Source of the DNA: Limanda limanda
Lineage: Eukaryota; Chordata; Actinopteri; Pleuronectiformes; Pleuronectidae
DNA length: 64,000 bases
Assembly (NCBI RefSeq): GCF_963576545.1
Contig: NW_026870492.1
Span: forward strand, 186,001 to 250,000
Direction of reading: 5' to 3'
Shown: positions 23,187 to 36,609 of the stretch, in pieces
How the letters are laid out: each line of letters begins with the position of its first letter
How positions within the stretch are numbered: the stretch's first letter is position 1
Made by a program: the position numbers and the translations under genes
The notes under the pieces: generated by a model
Databases searched by the model: none
The model's input: the letters and a program-made list of their open reading frames with translations, nothing else
What the model was told of the DNA's origin: nothing

Positions 23187-24784
23187 CTTCCGAAAGTCGG
23201 AGAAGCTCAAGGATGGTACCGATCGATGCGCGCTACCCCATTTAGTGGGGGTAGAGCCTACTTGCAAGTCTCTCCGACCTTCACAAAAAAAGTTATTCAA
23301 GAATATCTCTTTCTCCTATGTGCTTTCATCCCTAACCCTAACCCTAACCCTTCCGAAAGTCGGAGAAGCTCAAGGATGGTACCGATCGATGCGCGCTACC
23401 CCATTTAGTGGGGGTAGAGCCTACTTGCAAGTCTCTCCGACCTTCACAAAAAAAGGTATTCAAGAATATCTCCTCAGATTTGGGGGAATTTCGTCGGTCG
23501 ACCTCTTCCGAAGGTCGTACAAGCTCGGGGATGGTACCAATCGATCCGCAGGACCCAAATTAGTCCAGATGCAACCACTTTACAAGTCTCTCCGACCTTC
23601 ACAAAAAAAGTTATTCAAGAATATCTCTTTCTCCTATGTGCTTTCATCCCTAACCCTAACCCTAACCCTTCCGAAAGTCGGAGAAGCTCAAGGATGGTAC
23701 CGATCGATGCGCGCTACCCCATTTAGTGGGGGTAGAGCCTACTTGCAAGTCTCTCCGACCTTCACAAAAAAAGTTATTCAAGAATATCTCTTTCTCCTAT
23801 GTGCTTTCATCCCTAACCCTAACCCTAACCCTTCCGAAAGTCGGAGAAGCTCAAGGATGGTACCGATCGATGCGCGCAACCCCATTTAGTGGGGGTAGAG
23901 CCTACTTGCAAGTCTCTCCGACCTTCAAAAAAAAAGTTATTCAAGAATATCTCCTCAGATTTGGGGGAATTTCGTCGGTCGACCTCTTCCGAAGGTCGTA
24001 CAAGCTCGGGGATGGTACCAATCGATCCGCAGGACCCAAATTAGTCCAGATGCAACCACTTTCCAAGTCTCTCCGACCTTCACAAAAAAAGTTATTCAAG
24101 AATATCTCTTTCTCCTATGTGCTTTCATCCCTAACCCTAACCCTAACCCTTCCGAAAGTCGGAGAAGCTCAAGGATGGTACCGATCGATGCGCGCAACCC
24201 CATTTAGTGGGGGTAGAGCCTAATTGCAAGTCTCTCCGACCTTCACAAAAAAAGTTATTCAAGAATATCTCCTCAGATTTGGGGGAATTTCGTCGGTCGA
24301 CCTCTTCCGAAGGTCGTACAAGCTCGGGGATGGTACCAATCGATCCGCAGGACCCAAATTAGTCCAGATGCAACCACTTTCCAAGTCTCTCCGACCTTCA
24401 CAAAAAAAGTTATTCAAGAATATCTCTTTCTCCTATGTGCTTTCATCCCTAACCCTAACCCTAACCCTTCCGAAAGTCGGAGAAGCTCAAGGATGGTACC
24501 GATCGATGCGCGCTACCCCATTTAGTGGGGGTAGAGCCTACTTGCAAGTCTCTCCGACCTTCACAAAAAAAGTTATTCAAGAATATCTCCTCAGATTTGG
24601 GGGAATTTCGTCGGTCGACCTCTTCCGAAGGTCGTACAAGCTCGGGGATGGTACCAATCGATCCGCAGGACCCAAATTAGTCCAGATGCAACCACTTTCC
24701 AAGTCTCTCCGACCTTCACAAAAAAAGTTATTCAAGAATATCTCTTTCTCCTATGTGCTTTCATCCCTAACCCTAACCCTAACC
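23187..24784 (+). repeat. 2717 bp-spaced duplication, copy 2 (S L S L L L)
   Basis: Same order and markers as 20470-22067 (ACTTTACAAG at about 23576, GCCTAATTGC near 24218). It differs by AAAAGGTATTC near 23452 and by a GCGCGCTACC head where copy 1 has GCGCACTACC. After the block, copy 1 runs into an L312 and copy 2 into S S S. Confidence 0.85.
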
Positions 24785-26066
24785 CTTCCGAAAGTCGGAG
24801 AAGCTCAAGGATGGTACCGATCGATGCGCACTACCCCATTTAGTGGGGGTAGAGCCTACTTGCAAGTCTCTCCGACCTTCACAAAAAAAGTTATTCAAGA
24901 ATATCTCTTTCTCCTATGTGCTTTCATCCCTAACCCTAACCCTAACCCTTCCGAAAGTCGGAGAAGCTCAAAGATGGTACCGATCGATGCGCGCTACCCC
25001 ATTTAGTGGGGGTAGAGCCTACTTGCAAGTCTCTCCGACCTTCACAAAAAAAGTTATTCAAGAATATCTCTTTCTCCTATGTGCTTTCATCCCTAACCCT
25101 AACCCTAACCCTTCCGAAAGTCGGAGAAGCTCAAGGATGGTACCGATCGATGCGCGCTACCCCATTTAGTGGGGGTAGAGCCTACTTGCAAGTCTCTCCG
25201 ACCTTCACAAAAAAAGTTATTCAAGAATATCTCTTTCTCCTATGTGCTTTCATCCCTAACCCTAACCCTAACCCTTCCGAAAGTCGGAAAAGCTCAAGGA
25301 TGGTACCGATCGATGCGCGCTACCCCATTTAGTGGGGGTAGAGCCTACTTGCAAGTCTCTCCGACCTTCACAAAAAAAGTTATTCAAGAATATCTCCTCA
25401 GATTTGGGGGAATTTCGTCGGTCGACCTCTTCCGAAGGTCGTACAAGCTCGGGGATGGTACCAATCGATCCGCAGGACCCAAATTAGTCCAGATGCAACC
25501 ACTTTCCAAGTCTCTCCGACCTTCACAAAAAAAGTTATTCAAGAATATCTCTTTCTCCTATGTGCTTTCATCCCTAACCCTAACCCTAACCCTTCCGAAA
25601 GTCGGAGAAGCTCAAAGATGGTACCGATCGATGCGCGCTACCCCATTTAGTGGGGGTAGAGCCTACTTGCAAGTCTCTCCGACCTTCACAAAAAAAGTTA
25701 TTCAAGAATATCTCTTTCTCCTATGTGCTTTCATCCCTAACCCTAACCCTTCCGAAAGTCGGAGAAGCTCAAGGATGGTACCGATCGATGCGCGCAACCC
25801 CATTTAGTGGGGGTAGAGCCTACTTGCAAGTCTCTCCGACCTTCACAAAAAAAGTTATTCAAGAATATCTCCTCAGATTTGGGGGAATTTCGTCGGTCGA
25901 CCTCTTCCGAAGGTCGTACAAGCTCGGGGATGGTACCAATCGATCCGCAGGACCCAAATTAGTCCAGATGCAACCACTTTCCAAGTCTCTCCGACCTTCA
26001 CAAAAAAAGTTATTCAAGAATATCTCTTTCTCCTATGTGCTTTCATCCCTAACCCTAACCCTAACC

Positions 26067-26228
26067 CTTCCGAAAGTCGGAGAAGCTCAAGGATGGTACC
26101 GATCGATGCGCGCTACCCCATTTAGTGGGGGTAGAGCCTACTTGCAAGTCTCTCCGACCTTCAAAAAAAAGTTATTCAAGAATATCTCTTTCTCCTATGT
26201 GCTTTCATCCCTAACCCTAACCCTAACC
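26067..26228 (+). repeat. Indel unit S162
   Basis: The core reads CTTCAAAAAAAAG near 26160, one base shorter than normal. This single-base change shifts frame and fuses neighbouring open frames into the longest one in the window, which shows how arbitrary those frames are. Confidence 0.85.
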
Positions 26229-29200
26229 CTTCCGAAAGTCGGAGAAGCTCAAGGATGGTACCGATCGATGCGCGCAACCCCATTTAGTGGGGGTAGAGCC
26301 TACTTGCAAGTCTCTCCGACCTTCACAAAAAAAGTTATTCAAGAATATCTCCTCAGATTTGGGGGAATTTCGTCGGTCGACCTCTTCCGAAGGTCGTACA
26401 AGCTCGGGGATGGTACCAATCGATCTGCAGGACCCAAATTAGTCCAGATGCAACCACTTTCCAAGTCTCTCCGACCTTCACAAAAAAAGTTATTCAAGAA
26501 TATCTCTTTCTCCTATGTGCTTTCATCCCTAACCCTAACCCTAACCCTTCCGAAAGTCGGAGAAGCTCAAGGATGGTACCGATCGATGCGCGCTACCCCA
26601 TTTAGTGGGGGTAGAGCCTACTTGCAAGTCTCTCCGACCTTCACAAAAAAAGTTATTCAAGAATATCTCTTTCTCCTATGTGCTTTCATCCCTAACCCTA
26701 ACCCTAACCCTTCCGAAAGTCGGAGAAGCTCAAGGATGGTACCGATCGATGCGCACTACCCCATTTAGTGGGGGTAGAGCCTACTTGCAAGTCTCTCCGA
26801 CCTTCACAAAAAAAGTTATTCAAGAATATCTCTTTCTCCTATGTGCTTTCATCCCTAACCCTAACCCTAACCCTTCCGAAAGTCGGAGAAGCTCAAGGAT
26901 GGTACCGATCGATGCGCGCTACCCCATTTAGTGGGGGTAGAGCCTACTTGCAAGTCTCTCCGACCTTCACAAAAAAAGTTATTCAAGAATATCTCTTTCT
27001 CCTATGTGCTTTCATCCCTAACCCTAACCCTAACCCTTCCAAAAGTCGGAGAAGCTCAAGGATGGTACCGATCGATGCGCGCAACCCCATTTAGTGGGGG
27101 TAGAGCCTACTTGCAAGTCTCTCCGACCTTCACAAAAAAAGTTATTCAAGAATATCTCCTCAGATTTGGGGGAATTTCGTCGGTCGACCTCTTCCGAAGG
27201 TCGTACAAGCTCGGGGATGGTACCAATCGATCCGCAGGACCCAAATTAGTCCAGATGCAACCACTTTCCAAGTCTCTCCGACCTTCACAAAAAAAGTTAT
27301 TCAAGAATATCTCTTTCTCCTATGTGCTTTCATCCCTAACCCTAACCCTAACCCTTCCGAAAGTCGGAGAAGCTCAAGGATGGTACCGATCGATGCGCGC
27401 TACCCCATTTAGTGGGGGTAGAGCCTACTTGCAAGTCTCTCCGACCTTCACAAAAAAAGTTATTCAAGAATATCTCTTTCTCCTATGTGCTTTCATCCCT
27501 AACCCTAACCCTAACCCTTCCGAAAGTCGGAGAAGCTCAAGGATGGTACCGATCGATGCGCGCAACCCCATTTAGTGGGGGTAGAGCCTACTTGCAAGTC
27601 TCTCCGACCTTCACAAAAAAAGTTATTCAAGAATATCTCCTCAGATTTGGGGGAATTTCGTCGGTCGACCTCTTCCGAAGGTCGTACAAGCTCGGGGATG
27701 GTACCAATCGATCCGCAGGACCCAAATTAGTCCAGATGCAACCACTTTCCAAGTCTCTCCGACCTTCACAAAAAAAGTTATTCAAGAATATCTCTTTCTC
27801 CTATGTGCTTTCATCCCTAACCCTAACCCTAACCCTTCCGAAAGTCGGAGAAGCTCAAGGATGGTACCGATCGATGCGCGCTACCCCATTTAGTGGGGGT
27901 AGAGCCTACTTGCAAGTCTCTCCGACCTTCACAAAAAAAGTTATTCAAGAATATCTCTTTCTCCTATGTGCTTTCATCCCTAACCCTAACCCTAACCCTT
28001 CCGAAAGTCGGAGAAGCTCAAGGATGGTACCGATCGATGCGCGCAACCCCATTTAGTGGGGGTAGAGCCTAGTTGCAAGTCTCTCCGACCTTCAAAAAAA
28101 AAGTTATTCAAGAATATCTCCTCAGATTTGGGGGAATTTCGTCGGTCGACCTCTTCCGAAGGTCGTACAAGCTCGGGGATGGTACCAATCGATCCGCAGG
28201 ACCCAAATTAGTCCAGATGCAACCACTTTCCAAGTCTCTCCGACCTTCACAAAAAAAGTTATTCAAGAATATCTCTTTCTCCTATGTGCTTTCATCCCTA
28301 ACCCTAACCCTAACCCTTCCGAAAGTCGGAGAAGCTCAAGGATGGTACCGATCGATGTGCGCAACCCCATTTAGTGGGGGTAGAGCCTACTTGCAAGTCT
28401 CTCCGACCTTCAAAAAAAAAGTTATTCAAGAATATCTCCTCAGATTTGGGGGAATTTCGTCGGTCGACCTCTTCCGAAGGTCGTACAAGCTCGGGGATAG
28501 TACCAATCGATCCGCAGGACCCAAATTAGTCCAGATGCAACCACTTTCCAAGTCTCTCCGACCTTCACAAAAAAAGTTATTCAAGAATATCTCTTTCTCC
28601 TATGTGCTTTCATCCCTAACCCTAACCCTAACCCTTCCGAAAGTCGGAGAAGCTCAAGGATGGTACCGATCGATGCGCGCAACCCCATTTAGTGGGGGTA
28701 GAGCCTACTTGCAAGTCTCTCCGACCTTCACAAAAAAAGTTATTCAAGAATATCTCCTCAGATTTGGGGGAATTTCGTCGGTCGACCTCTTCCAAAGGTC
28801 GTACAAGCTCGGGGATGGTACCAATCGATCCGCAGGACCCAAATTAGTCCAGATGCAACCACTTTCCAAGTCTCTCCGACCTTCACAAAAAAAGTTATTC
28901 AAGAATATCTCTTTCTCCTATGTGCTTTCATCCCTAACCCTAACCCTAACCCTTCCGAAAGTCGGAGAAGCTCAAGGATGGTACCGATCGATGCGCGCTA
29001 CCCCATTTAGTGGGGGTAGAGCCTACTTGCAAGTCTCTCCGACCTTCACAAAAAAAGTTATTCAAGAATATCTCTTTCTCCTATGTGCTTTCATCCCTAA
29101 CCCTAACCCTAACCCTTCCGAAAGTCGGAGAAGCTCAAGGATGGTACCGATCGATGCGCGCAACCCCATTTAGTGGGGGTAGAGCCTACTTGCAAGTCTC

Positions 29201-30394
29201 TCCGACCTTCAAAAAAAAAGTTATTCAAGAATATCTCCTCAGATTTGGGGGAATTTCGTCGGTCGACCTCTTCCGAAGGTCGTACAAGCTCGGGGATGGT
29301 ACCAATCGATCCGCAGGACCCAAATTAGTCCAGATGCAACCACTTTCCAAGTCTCTCCGACCTTCACAAAAAAAGTTATTCAAGAATATCTCTTTCTCCT
29401 ATGTGCTTTCATCCCTAACCCTAACCCTAACCCTTCCGAAAGTCGGAGAAGCTCAAGGATGGTACCGATCGATGCGCGCAACCCCATTTAGTGGGGGTAG
29501 AGCCTACTTGCAAGTCTCTCCGACCTTCACAAAAAAAGTTATTCAAGAATATCTCCTCAGATTTGGGGGAATTTCGTCGGTCGACCTCTTCCGAAGGTCG
29601 TACAAGCTCGGGGATGGTACCAATCGATCCGCAGGACCCAAATTAGTCCAGATGCAACCACTTTTCAAGTCTCTCCGACCTTCACAAAAAAAGTTATTCA
29701 AGAATATCTCTTTCTCCTATGTGCTTTCATCCCTAACCCTAACCCTAACCCTTCCGAAAGTCGGAGAAGCTCAAGGATGGTACCGATCGATGCGCGCTAC
29801 CCCATTTAGTGGGGGTAGAGCCTACTTGCAAGTCTCTCCGACCTTCACAAAAAAAGTTATTCAAGAATATCTCTTTCTCCTATGTGCTTTCATCCCTAAC
29901 CCTAACCCTAACCCTTCCGAAAGTCGGAGAAGCTCAAGGATGGTACCGATCGATGCGCGCTACCCCATTTAGTGGGGGTAGAGCCTACTTGCAAGTCTCT
30001 CCGACCTTCACAAAAAAAGTTATTCAAGAATATCTCCTCAGATTTGGGGGAATTTCGTCGGTCGACCTCTTCCTAAGGTCGTACAAGCTCGGGGATGGTA
30101 CCAATCGATCCGCAGGACCCAAATTAGTCCAGATGCAACCACTTTCCAAGTCTCTCCGACCTTCACAAAAAAAGTTATTCAAGAATATCTCTTTCTCCTA
30201 TGTGCTTTCATCCCTAACCCTAACCCTAACCCTTCCGAAAGTCGGAGAAGCTCAAGGATGGTACTGATCGATGCGCGCTACCCCATTTAGTGGGGGTAGA
30301 GCCTACTTGCAAGTCTCTCCGACCTTCACAAAAAAAGTTATTCAAGAATATCTCTTTCTCCTATGTGCTTTCATCCCTAACCCTAACCCTAACC

Positions 30395-30710
30395 CTTCCG
30401 AAAGTCGGAGAAGCTCAAGGATGGTACCGATCGATGCGCGCAACCCCATTTAGTGGGGGTAGAGCCTACTTGCAAGTCTCTCCGACCTTCACAAAAAAAG
30501 TTATTCAAGAATATCTCCTCAGATTTGGGGGAATTTCGTCGGTCGACCTCTTCCGAAGGTCGTACAAGCTCGGGGATGGTACCAATCGATCCGCAGGACC
30601 CAAATTAGTCCAGATGCAACCACTTTCCAAGTCTCTCCGACCTTCAAAAAAAGTTATTCAAGAATATCTCTTTCTCCTATGTGCTTTCATCCCTAACCCT
30701 AACCCTAACC
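30395..30710 (+). repeat. Indel unit L316
   Basis: The second core reads CTTCAAAAAAAG near 30643, two bases shorter than normal. It sits immediately before the 2075 bp tandem duplication and has CAACGATGG at the start of the next unit. Confidence 0.83.
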
Positions 30711-32785
30711 CTTCCGAAAGTCGGAGAAGCTCAACGATGGTACCGATCGATGCGCGCTACCCCATTTAGTGGGGGTAGAGCCTACTTGCAAGTCTCTCCG
30801 ACCTTCACAAAAAAAGTTATTCAAGAATATCTCCTCAGATTTGGGGGAATTTCGTTGGTCGACCTCTTCCGAAGGTCGTACAAGCTCGGGGATGGTACCA
30901 ATCGATTTGCAGGACCCAAATTAGTCCAGATGCAACCACTTTCCAAGTCTCTCCGACCTTCACAAAAAAAGTTATTCAAGAATATCTCTTTCTCCTATGT
31001 GCTTTCATCCCTAACCCTAACCCTAACCCTTCCGAAAGTCGGAGAAGCTCAAGGATGGTACCGATCGATGCGCGCTACCCCATTTAGTGGGGGTAGAGCC
31101 TACTTGCAAGTCTCTCCGACCTTCACAAAAAAAGTTATTCAAGAATATCTCTTTCTCCTATGTGCTTTCATCCCTAACCCTAACCCTAACCCTTCCGAAA
31201 GTCGGAGAAGCTCAAGGATGGTACCGATCGATGTGCGCTACCCCATTTAGTGGGGGTAGAGCCTACTTGCAAGTCTCTCCGACCTTCACAAAAAAAGTTA
31301 TTCAAGAATATCTCCTCAGATTTGGGGGAATTTCGTCGGTCGACCTCTTCCGAAGGTCGTACAAGCTCGGGGATGGTACCAATCGATCCGCAGGACCCAA
31401 ATTAGTCCAGATGCAACCACTTTCCAAGTCTCTCCGACCTTCACAAAAAAAGTTATTCAAGAATATCTCTTTCTCCTAATTGCTTTCATCCCTAACCCTA
31501 ACCCTAACCCTTCCGAAAGTCGGAGAAGCTCAAGGATGGTACCGATCGATGCGCGCTACCCCATTTAGTGGGGGTAGAGCCTACTTGCAAGTCTCTCCGA
31601 CCTTCACAAAAAAAGTTATTCAAGAATATCTCCTCAGATTTGGGGGAATTTCGTCGGTCGACCTCTTCCGAAGGTCGTACAAGCTCGGGGATGGTACCAA
31701 TCGATTTGCAGGACCCAAATTAGTCCAGATGCAACCACTTTCCAAGTCTCTCCGACCTTCACAAAAAAAGTTATTCAAGAATATCTCTTTCTCCTATGTG
31801 CTTTCATCCCTAACCCTAACCCTAACCCTTCCGAAAGTCGGAGAAGCTCAAGGATGGTACCGATCGATGCGCGCTACCCCATTTAGTGGGGGTAGAGCCT
31901 ACTTGCAAGTCTCTCCGACCTTCACAAAAAAAGTTATTCAAGAATATCTCTTTCTCCTATGTGCTTTCATCCCTAACCCTAACCCTTCCGAAAGTCGGAG
32001 AAGCTCAAGGATGGTACCGATCGATGCGCGCTACCCCATTTAGTGGGGGTAGAGCCTACTTGCAAGTCTCTCCGACCTTCACAAAAAAAGTTATTCAAGA
32101 ATATCTCTTTCTCCTATGTGCTTTCATCCCTAACCCTAACCCTAACCCTTCCGAAAGTCGGAGAAGCTCAAGGATGGTACCGATCGATGCGCGCTACCCC
32201 ATTTAGTGGGGGTAGAGCCTACTTGCAAGTCTCTCCGACCTTCACAAAAAAAGTTATTCAAGAATATCTCTTTCTCCTATGTGCTTTCATCCCTAACCCT
32301 AACCCTAACCCTTCCGAAAGTCGGAGAAGCTCAAGGATGGTACCGATCGATGCGCGCTACCCCATTTAGTGGGGGTAGAGCCTACTTGCAAGTCTCTCCG
32401 ACCTTCACAAAAAAAGTTATTCAAGAATATCTCTTTCTCCTATGTGCTTTCATCCCTAACCCTAACCCTAACCCTTCCGAAAGTCGGAGAAGCTCAAGGA
32501 TGGTACTGATCGATGCGCGCAACCCCATTTAGTGGGGGTAGAGCCTACTTGCAAGTCTCTCCGACCTTCACAAAAAAAGTTATTCAAGAATATCTCCTCA
32601 GATTTGGGGGAATTTCGTCGGTCGACCTCTTCCGAAGGTCGTACAAGCTCGGGGATGGTACCAATCGATCCGCAGGACCCAAATTAGTCCAGATGCAACC
32701 ACTTTCCAAGTCTCTCCGACCTTCACAAAAAAAGTTATTCAAGAATATCTCTTTCTCCTATGTGCTTTCATCCCTAACCCTAACC
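30711..32785 (+). repeat. 2075 bp HOR, copy 1
   Basis: Order L S L L S157 S S S L312. Markers: GATGTGCGC at the head of the second L (near 31231), TCCTAATTGCTTTC in its tail (near 31476), CGATTTGCAGG in the third L (near 31702), then the two-copy tract. The first L carries CGTTGGTC and CGATTTGCAGG, unlike the first L of copy 2. Confidence 0.87.
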
Positions 32786-34860
32786 CTTCCGAAAGTCGGA
32801 GAAGCTCAAGGATGGTACTGATCGATGCGCGCAACCCCATTTAGTGGGGGTAGAGCCTACTTGCAAGTCTCTCCGACCTTCACAAAAAAAGTTATTCAAG
32901 AATATCTCCTCAGATTTGGGGGAATTTCGTCGGTCGACCTCTTCCGAAGGTCGTACAAGCTCGGGGATGGTACCAATCGATCTGCAGGACCCAAATTAGT
33001 CCAGATGCAACCACTTTCCAAGTCTCTCCGACCTTCACAAAAAAAGTTATTCAAGAATATCTCTTTCTCCTATGTGCTTTCATCCCTAACCCTAACCCTA
33101 ACCCTTCCGAAAGTCGGAGAAGCTCAAGGATGGTACCGATCGATGCGCGCTACCCCATTTAGTGGGGGTAGAGCCTACTTGCAAGTCTCTCCGACCTTCA
33201 CAAAAAAAGTTATTCAAGAATATCTCTTTCTCCTATGTGCTTTCATCCCTAACCCTAACCCTAACCCTTCCGAAAGTCGGAGAAGCTCAAGGATGGTACC
33301 GATCGATGTGCGCTACCCCATTTAGTGGGGGTAGAGCCTACTTGCAAGTCTCTCCGACCTTCACAAAAAAAGTTATTCAAGAATATCTCCTCAGATTTGG
33401 GGGAATTTCGTCGGTCGACCTCTTCCGAAGGTCGTACAAGCTCGGGGATGGTACCAATCGATCCGCAGGACCCAAATTAGTCCAGATGCAACCACTTTCC
33501 AAGTCTCTCCGACCTTCACAAAAAAAGTTATTCAAGAATATCTCTTTCTCCTAATTGCTTTCATCCCTAACCCTAACCCTAACCCTTCCGAAAGTCGGAG
33601 AAGCTCAAGGATGGTACCGATCGATGCGCGCTACCCCATTTAGTGGGGGTAGAGCCTACTTGCAAGTCTCTCCGACCTTCACAAAAAAAGTTATTCAAGA
33701 ATATCTCCTCAGATTTGGGGGAATTTCGTCGGTCGACCTCTTCCGAAGGTCGTACAAGCTCGGGGATGGTACCAATCGATTTGCAGGACCCAAATTAGTC
33801 CAGATGCAACCACTTTCCAAGTCTCTCCGACCTTCACAAAAAAAGTTATTCAAGAATATCTCTTTCTCCTATGTGCTTTCATCCCTAACCCTAACCCTAA
33901 CCCTTCCGAAAGTCGGAGAAGCTCAAGGATGGTACCGATCGATGCGCGCTACCCCATTTAGTGGGGGTAGAGCCTACTTGCAAGTCTCTCCGACCTTCAC
34001 AAAAAAAGTTATTCAAGAATATCTCTTTCTCCTATGTGCTTTCATCCCTAACCCTAACCCTTCCGAAAGTCGGAGAAGCTCAAGGATGGTACCGATCGAT
34101 GCGCGCTACCCCATTTAGTGGGGGTAGAGCCTACTTGCAAGTCTCTCCGACCTTCACAAAAAAAGTTATTCAAGAATATCTCTTTCTCCTATGTGCTTTC
34201 ATCCCTAACCCTAACCCTAACCCTTCCGAAAGTCGGAGAAGCTCAAGGATGGTACCGATCGATGCGCGCTACCCCATTTAGTGGGGGTAGAGCCTACTTG
34301 CAAGTCTCTCCGACCTTCACAAAAAAAGTTATTCAAGAATATCTCTTTCTCCTATGTGCTTTCATCCCTAACCCTAACCCTAACCCTTCCGAAAGTCGGA
34401 GAAGCTCAAGGATGGTACCGATCGATGCGCGCTACCCCATTTAGTGGGGGTAGAGCCTACTTGCAAGTCTCTCCGACCTTCACAAAAAAAGTTATTCAAG
34501 AATATCTCTTTCTCCTATGTGCTTTCATCCCTAACCCTAACCCTAACCCTTCCGAAAGTCGGAGAAGCTCAAGGATGGTACTGATCGATGCGCGCAACCC
34601 CATTTAGTGGGGGTAGAGCCTACTTGCAAGTCTCTCCGACCTTCACAAAAAAAGTTATTCAAGAATATCTCCTCAGATTTGGGGGAATTTCGTCGGTCGA
34701 CCTCTTCCGAAGGTCGTACAAGCTCGGGGATGGTACCAATCGATCCGCAGGACCCAAATTAGTCCAGATGCAACCACTTTCCAAGTCTCTCCGACCTTCA
34801 CAAAAAAAGTTATTCAAGAATATCTCTTTCTCCTATGTGCTTTCATCCCTAACCCTAACC
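32786..34860 (+). repeat. 2075 bp HOR, copy 2
   Basis: Same order and markers offset by 2075 bp (GATGTGCGC near 33306, TCCTAATTGC near 33551, CGATTTGCAGG near 33777). The first L has CGATCTGCAGG instead, so the duplicated segment proper begins after that point. The rare TCCTAATTGC pair makes a common origin certain. Confidence 0.87.
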
Positions 34861-36609
34861 CTTCCGAAAGTCGGAGAAGCTCAAGGATGGTACTGATCGA
34901 TGCGCGCAACCCCATTTAGTGGGGGTAGAGCCTACTTGCAAGTCTCTCCGACCTTCACAAAAAAAGTTATTCAAGAATATCTCCTCAGATTTGGGGGAAT
35001 TTCGTCGGTCGACCTCTTCCGAAGGTCGTACAAGCTCGGGGATGGTACCAATCGATCCGCAGGACCCAAATTAGTCCAGATGCAACCACTTTCCAAGTCT
35101 CTCCGACCTTCACAAAAAAAGTTATTCAAGAATATCTCTTTCTCCTATGTGCTTTCATCCCTAACCCTAACCCTTCCGAAAGTCGGAGAAGCTCAAGGAT
35201 GGTACTGATCGATGCGCGCAACCCCATTTAGTGGGGATAGAGCCTACTTGCAAGTCTCTCCGACCTTCACAAAAAAAGTTATTCAAGAATATCTCCTCAG
35301 ATTTGGGGGAATTTCGTCGGTCGACCTCTTCCGAAGGTCGTACAAGCTCGGGGATGGTACCAATCGATCTGCAGGACCCAAATTAGTCCAGATGCAACCA
35401 CTTTCCAAGTCTCTCCGACCTTCACAAAAAAAGTTATTCAAGAATATCTCTTTCTCCTATGTGCTTTCATCCCTAACCCTAACCCTAACCCTTCCGAAAG
35501 TCGGAGAAGCTCAAGGATGGTACCGATCGATGCGCGCTACCCCATTTAGTGGGGGTAGAGCCTACTTGCAAGTCTCTCCGACCTTCACAAAAAAAGTTAT
35601 TCAAGAATATCTCTTTCTCCTATGTGCTTTCATCCCTAACCCTAACCCTTCCGAAAGTCGGAGAAGCTCAAGGATGGTACCGATCGATGCGCGCTACCCC
35701 ATTTAGTGGGGGTAGAGCCTACTTGCAAGTCTCTCCGACCTTCACAAAAAAAGTTATTCAAGAATATCTCTTTCTCCTATGTGCTTTCATCCCTAACCCT
35801 AACCCTAACCCTTCCGAAAGTCGGAGAAGCTCAAGGATGGTACCGATCGATGCGCGCTACCCCATTTAGTGGGGGTAGAGCCTACTTGCAAGTCTCTCCG
35901 ACCTTCACAAAAAAAGTTATTCAAGAATATCTCTTTCTCCTATGTGCTTTCATCCCTAACCCTAACCCTAACCCTTCCGAAAGTCGGAGAAGCTCAAGGA
36001 TGGTACTGATCGATGCGCGCAACCCCATTTAGTGGGGGTAGAGCCTACTTGCAAGTCTCTCCGACCTTCACAAAAAAAGTTATTCAAGAATATCTCCTCA
36101 GATTTGGGGGAATTTCGTCGGTCGACCTCTTCCGAAGGTCGTACAAGCTCGGGGATGGTACCAATCGATCCGCAGGACCCAAATTAGTCCAGATGCAACC
36201 ACTTTCCAAGTCTCTCCGACCTTCACAAAAAAAGTTATTCAAGAATATCTCTTTCTCCTATGTGCTTTCATCCCTAACCCTAACCCTAACCCTTCCGAAA
36301 GTCGGAGAAGCTCAAGGATGGTACTGATCGATGCGCGCAACCCCATTTAGTGGGGGTAGAGCCTACTTGCAAGTCTCTCCGACCTTCACAAAAAAAGTTA
36401 TTCAAGAATATCTCCTCAGATTTGGGGGAATTTCGTCGGTCGACCTCTTCCGAAGGTCGTACAAGCTCGGGGATGGTACCAATCGATCTGCAGGACCCAA
36501 ATTAGTCCAGATGCAACCACTTTCCAAGTCTCTCCGACCTTCACAAAAAAAGTTATTCAAGAATATCTCTTTCTCCTATGTGCTTTCATCCCTAACCCTA
36601 ACCCTAACC

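Larger units (their letters stand above)
18401..30710 (+). repeat. Irregular L-rich middle domain
   Basis: Order: L S S S157 L S157 L S L312 S L S L L L L312 S S S L S L S L L L S S S L S157 L S162 L S S S L S L S L L L S L L S L S L316. Runs of three and four L are confined to this region. Characteristic markers are GCGCACTACC heads (near 18762, 20676, 22111, 22586, 24826, 26753), CTTCAAAAAAAAAG cores and CAAAGATGG. T-type heads occur on many L units here, so the head/unit linkage seen elsewhere breaks down. The longest open frames of the window (364-372 codons) fall in its L runs and are periodicity artefacts. Confidence 0.85.
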
